Shown here piece after piece: positions 11,185 to 22,345 of a stretch of 64,000 nt of DNA. The DNA lies in the NCBI GenBank assembly GCA_951217055.1, contig OX578277.1:67116388-67180387 (forward strand), given 5' to 3'. This DNA is from Gerris lacustris. Lineage: Eukaryota > Arthropoda > Insecta > Hemiptera > Gerridae. Under the pieces are notes generated by a model. It ran no database searches. It was not told the DNA's origin and saw only the letters and a program-made list of their open reading frames with translations. The position numbers were made by a program, and so were the translations under genes. Position 1 is the stretch's first letter. Each line of letters starts with the position of its first letter.

Positions 11185-12582
11185 TAATTAACTTACATAA
11201 TATTAAAGATTCCACTGACGCTCTTCAATTAATCTTGGACATTATTCTGTTTTTCTAATTTTTAAGTATGTATTAGTATTTAAGTATATTACTTATACTT
11301 TTACATAGGCTTCCATGGTTGGTTTCAATATGAAGTTTAGGTCTACCAGAAGTAATTTTTATACTCTCGTTAACATTATTATTGTAAATATTATTTTAGC
11401 TTTAATTGCACTTCAGAAATCACCGTGGATATTTAGATTTCCTGAGCTACTGTAAAAGTTAAAAATTTCACATCTTTAACTTTGTCTTTTATTGTCAAAC
11501 TAGCGTCTAGAATAAAAACTGTCATGATTAGAGACTACGTTCCGTAGCAATAAAATAAATGTGAATACTAAAAATCTAAACAAGTAAGGCTGGCTCTAGT
11601 TACCGCATATCTCCTCCCCGCACTTTTGAGTTTACTCTGGAAAAAAACTCTGGGAAATTAAGGAAGTGTTTGCCCTCTAAGTATCTCAGGTGAACACAGT
11701 AAAAAGCTTTTTTCGGCAGTCGTATTTTTTCGTCAAGATAAATAAAAAAGTTTTCCTAGTTTACGTGGAAATCCTCTACTCATTAAGACTTTTGAAACAA
11801 GAGATGCAGAGGGACTGTCCAATATTTCCCGTTTAGTCACACAACGGTGTGAATTTTTTCCCCTAACTAAAAAGTTCATTTAATTTGCTTCTTTTTCATA
11901 TAAGTAACAGTTAGCAGTTTTAAATCTTGTACTCATATCTTCAATTTGAAATGCTCTGGGTAAGAGAAACTTTCTTAACTAGCACTGATCCAAACAATGG
12001 ACCATCTCTCTTGGGACCTTCTTTGCTTAGGCTTTATGCACAATCTCTACTAAATCTATTCTATACAAATTCCCATTTTGAAGTTGATATACCAAAGCTT
12101 CTAGAATTAGTTTACTTTTAATTGCTAACTTGAAAAACATTACTTATTTGAAGTGTTTTTGTAATATTATTTACATTGTATAGTTTAGAGTTTGTGAAAT
12201 CTGTTTGGATGGCATTTTTTTAATGATAGCAACATGTATTATTATTGATTGTTTTGGTATGGGGATTGTATTGGCCGAATATTAATCCAGTCTACTTCCT
12301 AAGTTAAGTTTGAAGATTTACATCTAAGCAAACTTCTAATGTTTGATGATTCTGTTTTTAAAGGATTTTGGAGACTCTTTTACTTTACCTTGGTTGGTTC
12401 AAAGGACTCAACTACGGCCTTCGAGTTATAAATCCCTATGTACATACACATTTACTGTTTGAATTTTACCTTGTTATCATCAACTTTACATATGTATTAG
12501 GAATAATAATGGCTGAAATATAAACAATTAAATAAGTAAAACATACTATTTAATAAAATCTGATTAATTAGCTACGCTTTGC
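11185..12582. other. No gene seen
   Basis: AT-rich sequence without a recognisable reading frame, RNA gene or match to the repeat families elsewhere in the window. The 64-residue frame at 11927-12121 shows no domain or codon signal I can support. Confidence 0.4.
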
Positions 12583-12870
12583 ATGTTTGGGGTTCTAACT
12601 AATCGTAAAAATTGTAAAAAATGTGGTTTTTTGTTGATGCGAGCCTCTTACATTCAACAAAATATGCATCTGTCTATGTCTTGGAATTTCAGGACGGGAA
12701 AATATTGTATCTTCTATTCGATGAGACGTACCTACACATTTTCAAAATATTTTTTTTTTATTATTATTAAAACCAACAGAAAAACCGCTATGAAGTGATA
12801 AAGATCGTTACAACTATTTATGCTGACCTAAACGTTTAAAATAGATAAAACAACGTTTTTACTGATATCT
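12583..12870 (+). repeat. Dispersed repeat family K, copy 1
   Basis: Blocks here recur in the same order at 45800-46210: TTACATTCAACAAAATATGC, TTGGAATTTCAGGACGGG, CGATGAGACGTACC, ATTAAAACCAACA and ATAAAGATCG. This copy lacks a central ~150-base section present in the second copy. Termini are not clear. Non-coding. Confidence 0.6.
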
Positions 12871-13663
12871 TATGTTCTAACATAACGATTTTTATAAAAC
12901 TTCCATCGTCTAAAGCACAATTGAAACAGGCATGTAAAATTTCAACCTGATAGAATTTCAGCCGTAGTTATTGAGTTGTGAAGTGATACATTTTATAATA
13001 GTTGAAATGAAGATAGCTTTGTTAAGAAATATGTAGAAAGGCACCCTACTCCCCAACTACACGGCTCTCTATTACAGTCATCCTCTTTAACTTCCAACTC
13101 ATCATAATTAACTATTTTCTTAATATGTATCTAATATTTATTGCATTATTGCGCTTGCTTCAATGATAGAGCCACGCAATGCCTAGTTTGTAAAAATTGC
13201 TGCGTCTTATTTGTACAATGATTAGCGTTGATTTTAGGTAGGAGGGCAAAGCCTCATAAGCATAAGCCTTATCGGTTCGAAATTGAGAGAGTATCAATGT
13301 TTAAACCTTATACACAGGGATCATTTTGTAAGCTATTAGAAACTAATGCCTCATATAATGAGTGGGTTCCCTTGAGAATGATTCTCGCAATGGTTTCGAA
13401 ACGTAAGGATTTCACTCTAACTTCGAGGAGCACGCTAAACGGAAGACTTCGCTTAACTTCTATCGATTGTTGTATAAAAGCTTGTTTCTAATAGAGTTTT
13501 TGCACTTCCTCAACATGCGACCGCTTGATTTATTTTCTTGATAATGGTCATAAAATGAATCTGTAGTGATAAAGAAACTCATGTAGATTTTTTATCGCCA
13601 AGTCGAGCACAGCCATGGGCTCCATATGAATTTTTGTAGGGGGGGAGGGGGGCTAGGTATTCT
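12871..13663. other. No gene recognised
   Basis: The 12890-13010 stretch resembles decayed repeat sequence (an AAATTTCAACCTGATAGAAT-type block). The 87-residue frame at 13228-13491 is rather basic but matches no family I know and has no splice or expression signal I can point to. Confidence 0.3.
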
Positions 13664-13897
13664 GGCACTTCTTTAGATTGTTACTCCCCTTATATAAAAA
13701 CTATGGGGGAGTAACAATCTAAAGAAGGTGTATGGAATGTTCATCTTTAGACTGTTACTCCCCTTATCAAAACAGAAGTGTGATATTCCTTTGTCCTAAA
13801 GTACATTGGACTAAACATCCCTTTTATAAATAGTTATTTAGTCAAAGTCAATTACATTCTAAAACAACATAGGGGATTAACAATCTAAAACAGTACC
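13664..13897. mobile_element. hAT-like MITE (family E), empty copy
   Basis: A 234-bp element with ~26-bp inverted termini (GGCACTTCTTTAGATTGTTA at the left; the complement of GGTACTGTTTTAGATTGTTA at the right), flanked by perfect 8-bp direct repeats GGTATTCT at 13656-13663 and 13898-13905. An 8-bp duplication is the signature of hAT-superfamily transposition. Internal copies of the GTTACTCCCCTTAT motif form extra hairpins. It has no coding capacity. The second copy at 38367-39216 is the same element interrupted by family D. Confidence 0.85.
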
Positions 13898-13905
13898 GGT
13901 ATTCT

Positions 13906-14530
13906 TTGCCTCCCTTGTTTTATGTGTTTTAAATTTTGGAGATTTTAGTCTATGAAAAACGTGTTTTTAGGTCCTAAAAATCGAACTTCCAGTTTAGTGT
14001 GGTAGGTCAAAATATTAAAATTAAGTAAAATTGTTACAGTTTCCTTTGAATTTTTAAAATTTAGTTGAGTGGAGTTCGATTCTTTACTACTGAGCAACAA
14101 CGGATATAGCTATAGTTTGCATAAAGTTATTATAAAAAATTAAAAAGTGTCAAATGTTGAAAGAAAACGATTTATTTAGTATGTACTATGTACATCTATA
14201 GGACAAATTGACAATTTTAATCTAATTTATATTGGTGTAGAAGACCTTAACTACATTTTTATTTCTCTTTCTCATTTCTTTTTTAGGGTTTTGTTGGTAA
14301 AACCCAAAAAAGAAACCCTTATATAGTTTCGTTCCTGTGTCTGTCACTCAGTACTGTTTCAATAACTTTTGAATCAAAAGAGATAGAAACGAGAAACCTT
14401 CCAGTGCTAACGATCGTTTTGACGCGCACACAGGAAAAATATAGCAAACTCAAAATTATCAGCTGTTAATTCAAAATGCCGGATAATTCAAGTCACGCGA
14501 AAAAAATATTTTTTGAAACTTTTGAGTGCA
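13906..14530. other. No gene seen; hairpin
   Basis: AT-rich sequence with no gene. At about 14279-14313 a hairpin pairs TTTTTTAGGGTTTT with TAAAACCCAAAAAAG. The following segment (TTTCGTTCCTGTGTCTGTCA...) has the CTGTC-plus-'ACTTTTGAATCAAAAG' style of decayed dispersed repeats. Confidence 0.35.
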
Positions 14531-14660
14531 TTAGAGAATAAAGGGAGGGACAGACAAACATCATGTACTTGCACTGGATAAATTAGCCCTAGTAGAACTT
14601 ACTCGGGCAGTAGGAGACTTGGCTAAACCTATGATCTCAAAACTTTTTACGCGAGACTTG
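14531..14660 (+). repeat. Partial copy of foldback family G arm
   Basis: Matches the right arm of the foldback element at 24326-24820: TGGATAAATTAGCCCTAGTA, GAACTTACTCGGGCAG and GCTAAACCTATGATCTC line up in order with small gaps. Only one arm is present, so this is a truncated or solo copy. Confidence 0.65.
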
Positions 14661-14904
14661 GCTTATTTTTTTTAATGGTGTTTTTGTTGGAACTTATTTA
14701 TTCTTGAAGAATCAAATTGGATAACACATATTTTAATTTTATCTGACTCTTGCTTCTATTAAGGATATTTTTCCTAGATATTTGTAATTGATTCGCTGGT
14801 TGGCTTATAGAGCTGATCTTTTAACAGTCACCTTTACCTACCATTTTTATAATTTCATATTTCTCTGTTGAGAAAAAAAGTAGTGATAGTTATATTTATT
14901 TATA

Positions 14905-15493
14905 GTCCTGGAAATAGCATGCATAAAAATGACTAACAACAAGCTAGACTATTGTGTACGATTTAATTTTTTGATTTTTAAGTTTTTGGTAGTATTCATA
15001 CTATGGAAAGTTTAAATTAAAATTTTAACTTTCCGTAGTATGCGAATACTACCAATTATAATTCTCGATAATTGTTATAATAATTATAATTTGATTTAAT
15101 TTTTTGTTGTCCTCCAAAGATATGTGTTCTTGGCCAAAAGCTGATAAGAAATCAGATTGGTAGTGTGAGTACAATATATCAGTTGTATAGACCTCAAAGA
15201 AGTTGATGTCACTTTCAATCAAATGACAAACTAACTTCAACATGATTTGTGGTCTACAAACTAATTTTGTTCTCAGGATCATGAAAATATCATTGTCCAC
15301 CAAAATGGGAGAGACATGGCTGCTCTCCACCGTTCTTTTTTTCAGCCAAAAGCTGTTAACCTTTGGCTAAGCTATTTACCGAAGACGATCTTGGCCGACC
15401 TTTTCTTATAGAGGGCACTCAAAAATAAAGTCATACAAAACATTCAAGCTTGATGTTAGTCAGTCACTTTTATGCATGGTTTCTCCTGGATCA
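14905..15493. mobile_element. Family B MITE, diverged copy
   Basis: The left end (AGTCCTGGAAATAGCATGCA) and right end (GCATGGTTTCTCCTGGATC) match the family B termini, and the interior carries GGATCATGAAAATATCATTG and the GAGACATGGCTGCTCTCCACC-like palindrome block. The left half is poorly preserved and contains an extra small palindrome at 14988-15053. Non-coding; the 93-residue minus-strand frame lies within the repeat. Confidence 0.65.
14988..15053. repeat. 66-bp nested palindrome
   Basis: GGTAGTATTCATACTATGGA is followed, after an AT-only loop, by its reverse complement ending CGAATACTACC. The stem is about 26 bp with two mismatches. It is absent from the other family B copies, so it may be a tiny hairpin MITE or a local inverted duplication. 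Confidence 0.55.
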
Positions 15494-17160
15494 TTAGTAT
15501 TTAGTTCTGCTTTGCTGAATTTTTAAAATTTAATTTGTAAAGGAAACCGCTGTCTTTCATTGCCTCTCTTAAGTTTTAATTTATGTTTTTTTACGGTGTT
15601 ATGCTCTGGCGCCATCTTGCCTGTACATTGAGTATTATCTGAAATCTCTTAGGGTGAGGATGACAAACTGGCTCCCGTCACTTCCCAAACAAGCTCCCTC
15701 AAATTAAAACTCATAAAACTGTGGAAACGGTGTGAGGGGGCGGGTGTGTATCTGTGTCTGCACAAGGTTTTGTCAATTTCCACTTGGCTATTACCATATT
15801 TTATGCTCTGGTGTACACAATACAAGTCGAGGGGGAAAAAGAGATCTGCACCATCTTGATATAGTGTTATACAGCAATCAAAAAGTGATGGAGCGGGAAG
15901 CGGACTGTCCCCGCTTAGAAACGACTCTATACCTAGTAGGCAGTAGTGTAAATTCAAAAAGTGGACAGTGCCCTAATCCAAACCCGTTCACAGTGTTAAT
16001 CCGTTCGGGTGAACTCGTCCGGTCCTGAGCGGAATCATTTTTTAACTCCCGTTCATCCCTTTCTCTTGATCTCTCTCATCAATTAGAGTTAGACGTTTTA
16101 AGCACCGCACCGACACGAAAGTAGAAAACATGAATCGGAATAAAAAAGGTAGAACAAAAAAAGTCCGTGAGCACGAATACGAACGTATGACTGCGGGGGA
16201 GGCGACCCCGCCATTACCATTCTCGATCCGGAAAGCTAATCTACCATTAATAAAGGTTAATTTAAAATTTAAATCCACGGCCCCGGAGAATCCTGTGCCT
16301 TTCGATATAAATCAATTCTTTCGCTTTTCTATCACTGGGCTCGATCTGACGCCGAGGCCCGGGAGATATAACGATATGCTGAATATCGACAAGTTAACTA
16401 TAGAGACATTATAGTAAAAATGGTTTTAAACAAATCCCCTGGAGGCTTTAAATACCTAGGTATCTACATGGGTTATTTATTCCGGTGTATTGTCCCAGGA
16501 TTCAGACTTGTCTTTTTTTTCTCCCGTGAAACTCCGGTTGGCTCAATAGAGCAATAAAGAACCCGAGTAAAGTTTGTAGACCCTATGGAGGTGGAGCTTT
16601 TTTATTTCTTCCTCAACGAGGTCAAGTCCTTTTTATATAGGAATCTAGAATGTTAAATGATAAAAAAAAGAAACTGCAATTACAACTGCAGATTTATCGT
16701 ATTTAAGTTGGTTTTATTAAACGGTCAAAACATATTGGAAAATAATGTTGTGTAGCAAATATCTGCTTAAATGCAGGGGTTTCACATTTTGTGAACAATA
16801 GAATTTGTGGAAATTGGTCTATAATAATTATAAATATGTAATTGTTATTGAACCTCCCTGCTCTTGTATCAAGAGCTTTTTGTTGAGTTTATCCATAGTG
16901 GCAGTTTTCTTAAGAAACAATTTCCTTTTTTGAGTGCCTAGATATTTACGATTTAAAAAATCATTTATAATTTAGATTCTAAGAACTCAAAATTTATTGT
17001 AAAAACATTGTTTATTATGTTAGTGTGAATTGATTTAAATTCACGTTAAAATAGATTCACATTTAAATTAAATTTTTATTTAAATAATAGAATATTGCTC
17101 GAAGCAGATAACTATTGCTGTTCGACACATGAAAGGTGGTGTTAAGCTGTTAATGCATTT
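15494..17160. other. Unrecognised sequence with GC-richer island
   Basis: About 15640-16420 is visibly richer in G+C than its surroundings and matches no repeat family in the window. It contains overlapping frames on both strands (for example 15732-16028 and 16130-16414, the latter basic at its start), but none shows a recognisable domain. I record it as low-copy, possibly conserved non-coding or regulatory sequence. The rest (16420-17160) is AT-rich spacer. Confidence 0.3.
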
Positions 17161-17164
17161 TTTA

Positions 17165-17212
17165 ATTTTGCTTAAACGTTTCGCTAACTGTATTTTAATC
17201 ATCATCAGAGTT
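17165..17212 (-). ncRNA. Degenerate hammerhead-like motif
   Basis: On the minus strand the motif CTGATGATGATTAAAATACA is followed by GTTAGCGAAACGTTTAAG. The pair CTGATGA ... CGAAAC, separated by a potential stem II, resembles the catalytic core of hammerhead ribozymes, which are known from Penelope-like retroelements and related repeats. Stem II is poor here, and stems I and III cannot be completed, so it is at best a relic. It could also be a chance match. Confidence 0.3.
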
Positions 17213-17517
17213 TAAAACAGTCCTATAATTATCAATATTAAGTATTGCTGGATGCTATCGGAATCGTATCTCTGTATTTTTAGTATCCCATCAGGTGAAG
17301 ATAAAACTATAAATTTTATTTTTGGGTTAATCCTTTTTACTTTTTTTTGTTATTAAATAGACTTTTAGTATTTAAATCAAAAATAATATTATAAATAAAT
17401 TTATTTTTTTGTTTAAAAAAACCAAAACAATAAAAGTTTTTTAATTAGATACAAAATTTATTATTAATCTGGCTTGGATATGTACTGAAATAAAATAAAA
17501 TGTTCAAATAATTCTTC

Positions 17518-17582
17518 TTAAGTGGCTCTACTGCCCGGGGTGGGCTTCACCCTGATGTTCAACTCCCTTCCGGTCATCTGCC
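17518..17582 (-). CDS. Candidate terminal coding exon (unidentified host gene)
   Basis: On the minus strand a splice-acceptor-like GGTATTCCAG is followed by 65 bases that read QMTGRELNIRVKPTPGSRAT and then a TAA stop. The segment is much more GC-rich and codon-balanced than its AT-rich surroundings, and an AATAAA polyadenylation signal lies about 55-60 bases downstream of the stop. I do not recognise the peptide. No upstream exon is identified, so this could be a chance frame; the acceptor, stop and polyA spacing together make it the best host-coding candidate in the window. Confidence 0.3.
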
Positions 17583-19199
17583 CTGGAATACCCAATTTTT
17601 AAATAATGATGTACAGTAAAAAATAAAAATATTTAGTTTAAATAACAAAAGGACCAATATATCGTCTTATGTGCTTGTGTTTGTTGGTTCGATAATACAT
17701 AGTTTACGAATCTTCTTAGTTGTCTGGTTTGATTTTTAAAATGTTAAATATTATTAGGTTTAAAGCTCAGAATATATCTAGCTCTGATCTAAGGGTAGCA
17801 GAGGAATACATTGTCTAGAATTTATCTTGGTTGACAATTAAAGTTAAATCCTCCTTGCAAAAAGTCTGTAAGAATGTGTTGAGAAAAGAGGCCGTGGACT
17901 ATGTGGTGCTGGTTGTCTTGTAGCGGAGGAGTATTGTTGGAAAGCAAAAAGCTTATAATTAGCCGGAGAGAGAGAGGGGGTGGGGTTTGAGATGCTATTG
18001 TGATGTCAGGCGAGACGGGGGTGCAGGAGCAACGATACTCCTTGGTCCTTTCTTACTTCCACTCTGGCTGATACTATCTTTCAACCATTGTACCCTTCTG
18101 CTCGCTCCCCGGAGTATATGTCCTAACCTGGGACTTGGATAGGACTAAATGAGTCGCGTGCTCTGTCGCCAGAACAATGCTTCCAGATGCTTAGGACTCT
18201 CGGTGTTGTAGTTTTCGCGAAGTATTCCCCCGCTGAGACAATGAGATCGGACTAGCTAATACGTTGTAAATCAGTCCGATAGTGGATAGTTTTAAGAACA
18301 ATACCAACTATTTCCCCGACCTGTGGTAGGCTATGCTCGTGTCTGCCTGAGTCAACCTCCCCTAGAACTGCACTCCATTTTACAGTTTGTTAACCTACCC
18401 TTCATTAGTTTCCTCCTCTCAACTACAGCTCATTAACCATTTTTGCTTCCTCTCTTGCACTGGATTGAGACACTATTATAACGACACTATTATAACACTA
18501 TTATGCGAACTTTTTATTTTAAATCAAATTTTGATATATAAAGTAATAGTATATAAAGACCTTATTATAATGCAAATCTTGAGCTGGATCCCTTTTTCGT
18601 GTTGAATTAAGAATAAAATCTTAAGGAATTCATTTCCATAAGATAAACTTGATAAAATCTATGGATTTTCCAAAATTATTTTTTAAAATACTATTAGGGA
18701 TTTTTTAACTTCACGGATACTTTTTTAAGCTTCATCCACGTCAATTTAATGTTAATAAAAACAATTTAATATTGATGAAGTCTTTGAACAAATAAATATT
18801 TTATTTAAATTATGGAAATCCGTTAAGATTTGTTTATTTCTCCTCAGGGGTTAACTTAATTTTTCCTTATAGTTTCGAGTTTTTTCCCTTGATGTAAAAG
18901 TGGATTTGTTATAAATATTTAAAGGTTGCTAAGATCAACGTCAGGGTAGCCTCAACATTTCCTTATGAAACATAGAGCCAACAGTAGCTTTAGAGGGTGT
19001 GGTGATGTAGGGGAAAGCCGTCCTCTCCCTCAAGATTTCGCTTTGAATATGAGGGGACAATTTTATGGCCTTTCTACCCTCGCGTTATACTTGGGGTTCT
19101 TTCTAGGTTTTAGGTGTGGTGGCGCTCCGAGCGGACTTTCTTCTTATCATTTTGTTGCTTTATCACCCAAGTGTTTGAATGTTCAGGCATTGCTAAAAT
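17583..19199. other. Unrecognised sequence with GC-richer island
   Basis: About 17880-18370 is a GC-richer, non-repetitive island containing a GA-rich stretch (GGAGAGAGAGAGGGGGTGGG); the rest is AT-rich. No open frame here has a recognisable domain. The segment at 18965-19200 leads into a long A-run and could be the 3' end of a reverse-transcribed sequence. Confidence 0.3.
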
Positions 19200-19226
19200 G
19201 AAAAAAAAAAAAAAAAAAAAAAAAAA
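19200..19226 (+). repeat. Poly-A tract
   Basis: A run of about 26 A residues directly follows a GC-richer ~230-bp stretch. This is compatible with the tail of a retroposed transcript, but I find no matching target-site duplication around it. Confidence 0.5.
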
Positions 19227-21338
19227 TGATTGTATATTTTTATAGCAGTAATAATGAGTTATTAATTACTATTGTTTATTTATTTTTTTAAAATTGATTT
19301 AAACCATCTATTAGTGTTGTAAAAATAATATACGTTGTTATACATGTGCAAAATGTTGTTAGCAAGTTTAAGTTAGATGTTCCAATGTTGAGAAGATTCA
19401 GCCAACGAAGAAATAACTTATTGTCACGAAACGAAATGATGGAGTTGCTTTCGGAGCGTTTCTGCGTAAATGCTACACATTAAGGTTTTAGTCCCGAAGT
19501 TTGCCAGTTGCCAAGATTTATTTAATGTCCGTTCAGTTTGATATAGGGAGGGCCGCTTTCCGAGATGGGAACCTTCTTTTAGTATTTAAGTCGTCGAGCT
19601 CGAAGTTGATAAATATGATAGCCTTATTGTGCCAAGAGAAGGGCGTCGCCAGTGCGGTTCCAAGTCCTAGCGAACGTTTGAAGAAAACATGTTTAACTCA
19701 TTCCAGTCTTCTTTTTTTTTTAAAGTGGCATGGCTAGGGAGTTCCACGTATTATATCGAAGAAGGAACGAATTAAACTTTTCCTAGTTTCTTTTTTATTA
19801 TTTTGTAGAAAATGAAATATTTTTGTCGGGGCGAATAAAGTAGTAAGGGGTAGGGGGGTCTGTGCGGGGGTAGGTACAATGGAGGAGTAGGAATCCCAGT
19901 TAAAGATAAGGCGATACTGGGGTCCAGGGCGGTATATCGTGTAAGGAGCTACACATCCACAAAGGCGTGAATGAAATATAGCCAGATAGTATTTGAGTTA
20001 TACCCCTGAAGGGGGGGGGGGACTATCAGCCCCCTCCCCTTTATGACGGACACTCCGGGGGCCGAATCTACGGCTGACGTTTATGACCTCGGGAGCTCCT
20101 TTTCTGTCTTTTTGTTCTGGCCGTCGGCCGGAGGAGGGGGGTCGGGCCGTGATTTAGGGAATCCTCCGTCCATTCTGGAAGGCTTCCATTATTCCCGTCC
20201 CGCGGTGACTACAAATCAAAAAGGCCTTCCACCCCTTGCTCCTAATTATAAGCCCGGCCCTTCATCACCGGTCCTCCGTCCACCGCATCGATTTACCCTA
20301 AATCCTGCTCCCCCCGGACATAGGGGAGCCCCCAGGTTTTATTTCTACCCTCCTCCGCCTTCTCCTCCGAGATGGGGCCCGAGCTAATTTCCATCGATCC
20401 GTCAAGACTCCCTATTCTGTTGGCTTTGAAGACTCACTTCAAACACTCCTTGCTGCCGTCTTTTTCATTTAATAAACACACCACACACCCGTTTCACACT
20501 TTCTTAATACATCTTAGGTCCACTTTGCCGACCTAAGATCATGTCCAAAACAGGGTAGGGTTCATGTGCTACACACGAAAGAAAAAAATCCTTTGTAAAC
20601 ATGGGTAAAGTTAACTATCTGGTTTAAATCGAAATAAGTGTTCTTTAACGAAGAATGTAACTAAGACATTTTTAAATGTTGATTATGTAAGAAAAAATTT
20701 GACTCTTGTCTCTACAATTAAAAGTTTTGTGGTTGAGACTTTAAGTTTACACCTTTGACTTTCTTTTACAAAATTATTTTTATAACCGTTAAAACAATTT
20801 AGTTACTCCCCAGAACCTGCCATCACCCCCTAAAGAATGTTATACACCTTCATCAATTGTTTTTCCTATAACGGATGTGGTTTTCTTAATAACTTTCAAA
20901 ATATTATCATTTGCAAAAATTATGAAAGATTTATTTTTATTTCGCTATTATTCTCTTGTAACTATTTTATTATAATTCCTTAATAACAACATGTTTAATC
21001 TAAGAAGTAATCAACCGATAAACGAGGAAGGTAAACAGAGGAATCTCTTTAAGCTTTTCGTTTGATTGATGGCTGCAATTAAAGAAGCCTTTGCCTTTTA
21101 CTTCATTTTGTAATTAAAAAGTTTTTCCTTTTCTTTAAGGGGGGGGGGGGAGTCTGCCCCAATCAAATCTCATTAGTTTTTTTTTACTTTTTAGCCCTCA
21201 CTGAATCTGCTTCTTTTTTTTCTTTTTTGTCACAATCAAAATTGTATTATTCGTACTGTCACGTTCATACTTTCGGTTGTCTGTTAATACTTAAAGGTAT
21301 TCGTTCATGCTTCTACTTACAGCTATCAAAATGGTGAA
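19227..21338. other. Unrecognised sequence with GC-richer island
   Basis: About 19380-20570 is GC-rich and not related to the repeat families. The 114-residue frame at 20043-20387 is proline/glycine-rich because of C- and G-runs; it lacks a domain and I do not call it a gene. A 12-G tract lies near 21140. The remaining sequence is AT-rich with no feature seen. Confidence 0.3.
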
Positions 21339-21690
21339 AACTTATTGCTTTTAAGTTTATCGAAGGTAACGGAAGTTATGTGATCGTTCTGAACAACGAA
21401 ACATTTTTATGTCTCCGATTTCAAAAAGCCCAGACATCCGTTTCAGACATTAGGGAGCATTTTCGGTTCCGTATCTGTCTATCTGTCTGTCGCTCAATTT
21501 TTGTGAACCAAATTTTGCTAAATTTATACTTTAATTCATGCAAAAAATCAAAACAATTTTGACAGATTTATAAAAAATGGGGGGAAATTAAATTAATTTG
21601 ACAATGATATGTTGTTAAAGCATAAAATTATTAAAGTATACGAAAAATAAAGCGACGAAGCTATGTGCCACACTTATTGACAGACTAGTT
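21339..21690 (+). mobile_element. Family A copy 3 (internally deleted)
   Basis: Starts AAGTTTATCGAAGGTAACGG and passes the CTGTCTATCTGTC tract, then jumps from TTTTTGTGAACCAAAT straight to TTTGCTAAATTTATAC, losing ~250 bases of the family body. The right terminus (GACGAAGCTATGTGCCACAC) is kept. Non-coding. Confidence 0.7.
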
Positions 21691-21884
21691 TTTAAGATAT
21701 GATTTTGAATTAAAATAGGACATAGTTTATGGTCACATGCCTCATTCTTTATTGTTTGGCTAATTAAAAACAAAACATATTTTTTTATGAATTTATCAGG
21801 TTGTTTTAATATTAAATATTTTAAATAATATTCTAATAATTATCATTTATTAATTGTTTTTATTGTCATCAAAATTTAACACTC

Positions 21885-22345
21885 CAAAAATAGACTGCCA
21901 ATTGGTATGGAACATATCTTCCTTGCATCCTATCACGTACTTTATTGATTTTATGCTTTTACAAGCCTTTATTGTCTAATTTGTTTGTTTCCTCCGTTTT
22001 TTTAATCTGTCAAAATTGTTTTAAATTTTTACATGAATTAAAGTATCAATTTAGCAAAAGTTAAAGAGCGCAAACGGTTCAAATTAATCTGGGGCTATCT
22101 GCGGGTTACTTTCGATAAACTTTAAAAGTTTCATTCATTCGAGAAACAAATGAGGGCAGAAGGTTAAAACCTATATGGGACCAACAATGGGCTAATCATG
22201 ATCTACCATCCAAATTTCATTAAAATCGTAGTTTTTAAGATTTGATGGTCCGGAAAAATAGAGCGACAGACAGACACGGAACCAAAACTGTTCACGTAAC
22301 TTTCCGTTTCCTTCGGTAAGCTCGGAAGCAAAATGTAGTGTTATA
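21885..22345 (-). mobile_element. Family A copy 4 (minus strand)
   Basis: Reverse-complement family A: the terminal block near 21890-21960 leads to TTTTATGCTTTTACAA, then ATGAATTAAAGTATCAATTT, GGACCAACAATGGGCTAAT and, at the far end, CCTTCGGTAAGCTCGGAAGC. The order is inverted relative to copies 2 and 3. An internal segment including the CAAACATAC block is missing. Confidence 0.7.

Noticed and set aside
16130..16414. 94-residue basic frame as a small conserved gene
   Set aside because: No recognisable domain; overlapping frames of similar length exist on the other strand, as expected in GC-richer DNA. Kept only as an unrecognised island.
19200..19226. Processed pseudogene or SINE upstream of the poly-A run
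   Set aside because: No matching target-site duplication, no A/B box and no recognisable source gene in the preceding ~230 bases.
20043..20387. 114-residue proline- and glycine-rich frame as a possible gene
   Set aside because: Composition follows C- and G-runs in the DNA; no domain, no splice context and no second supporting feature.
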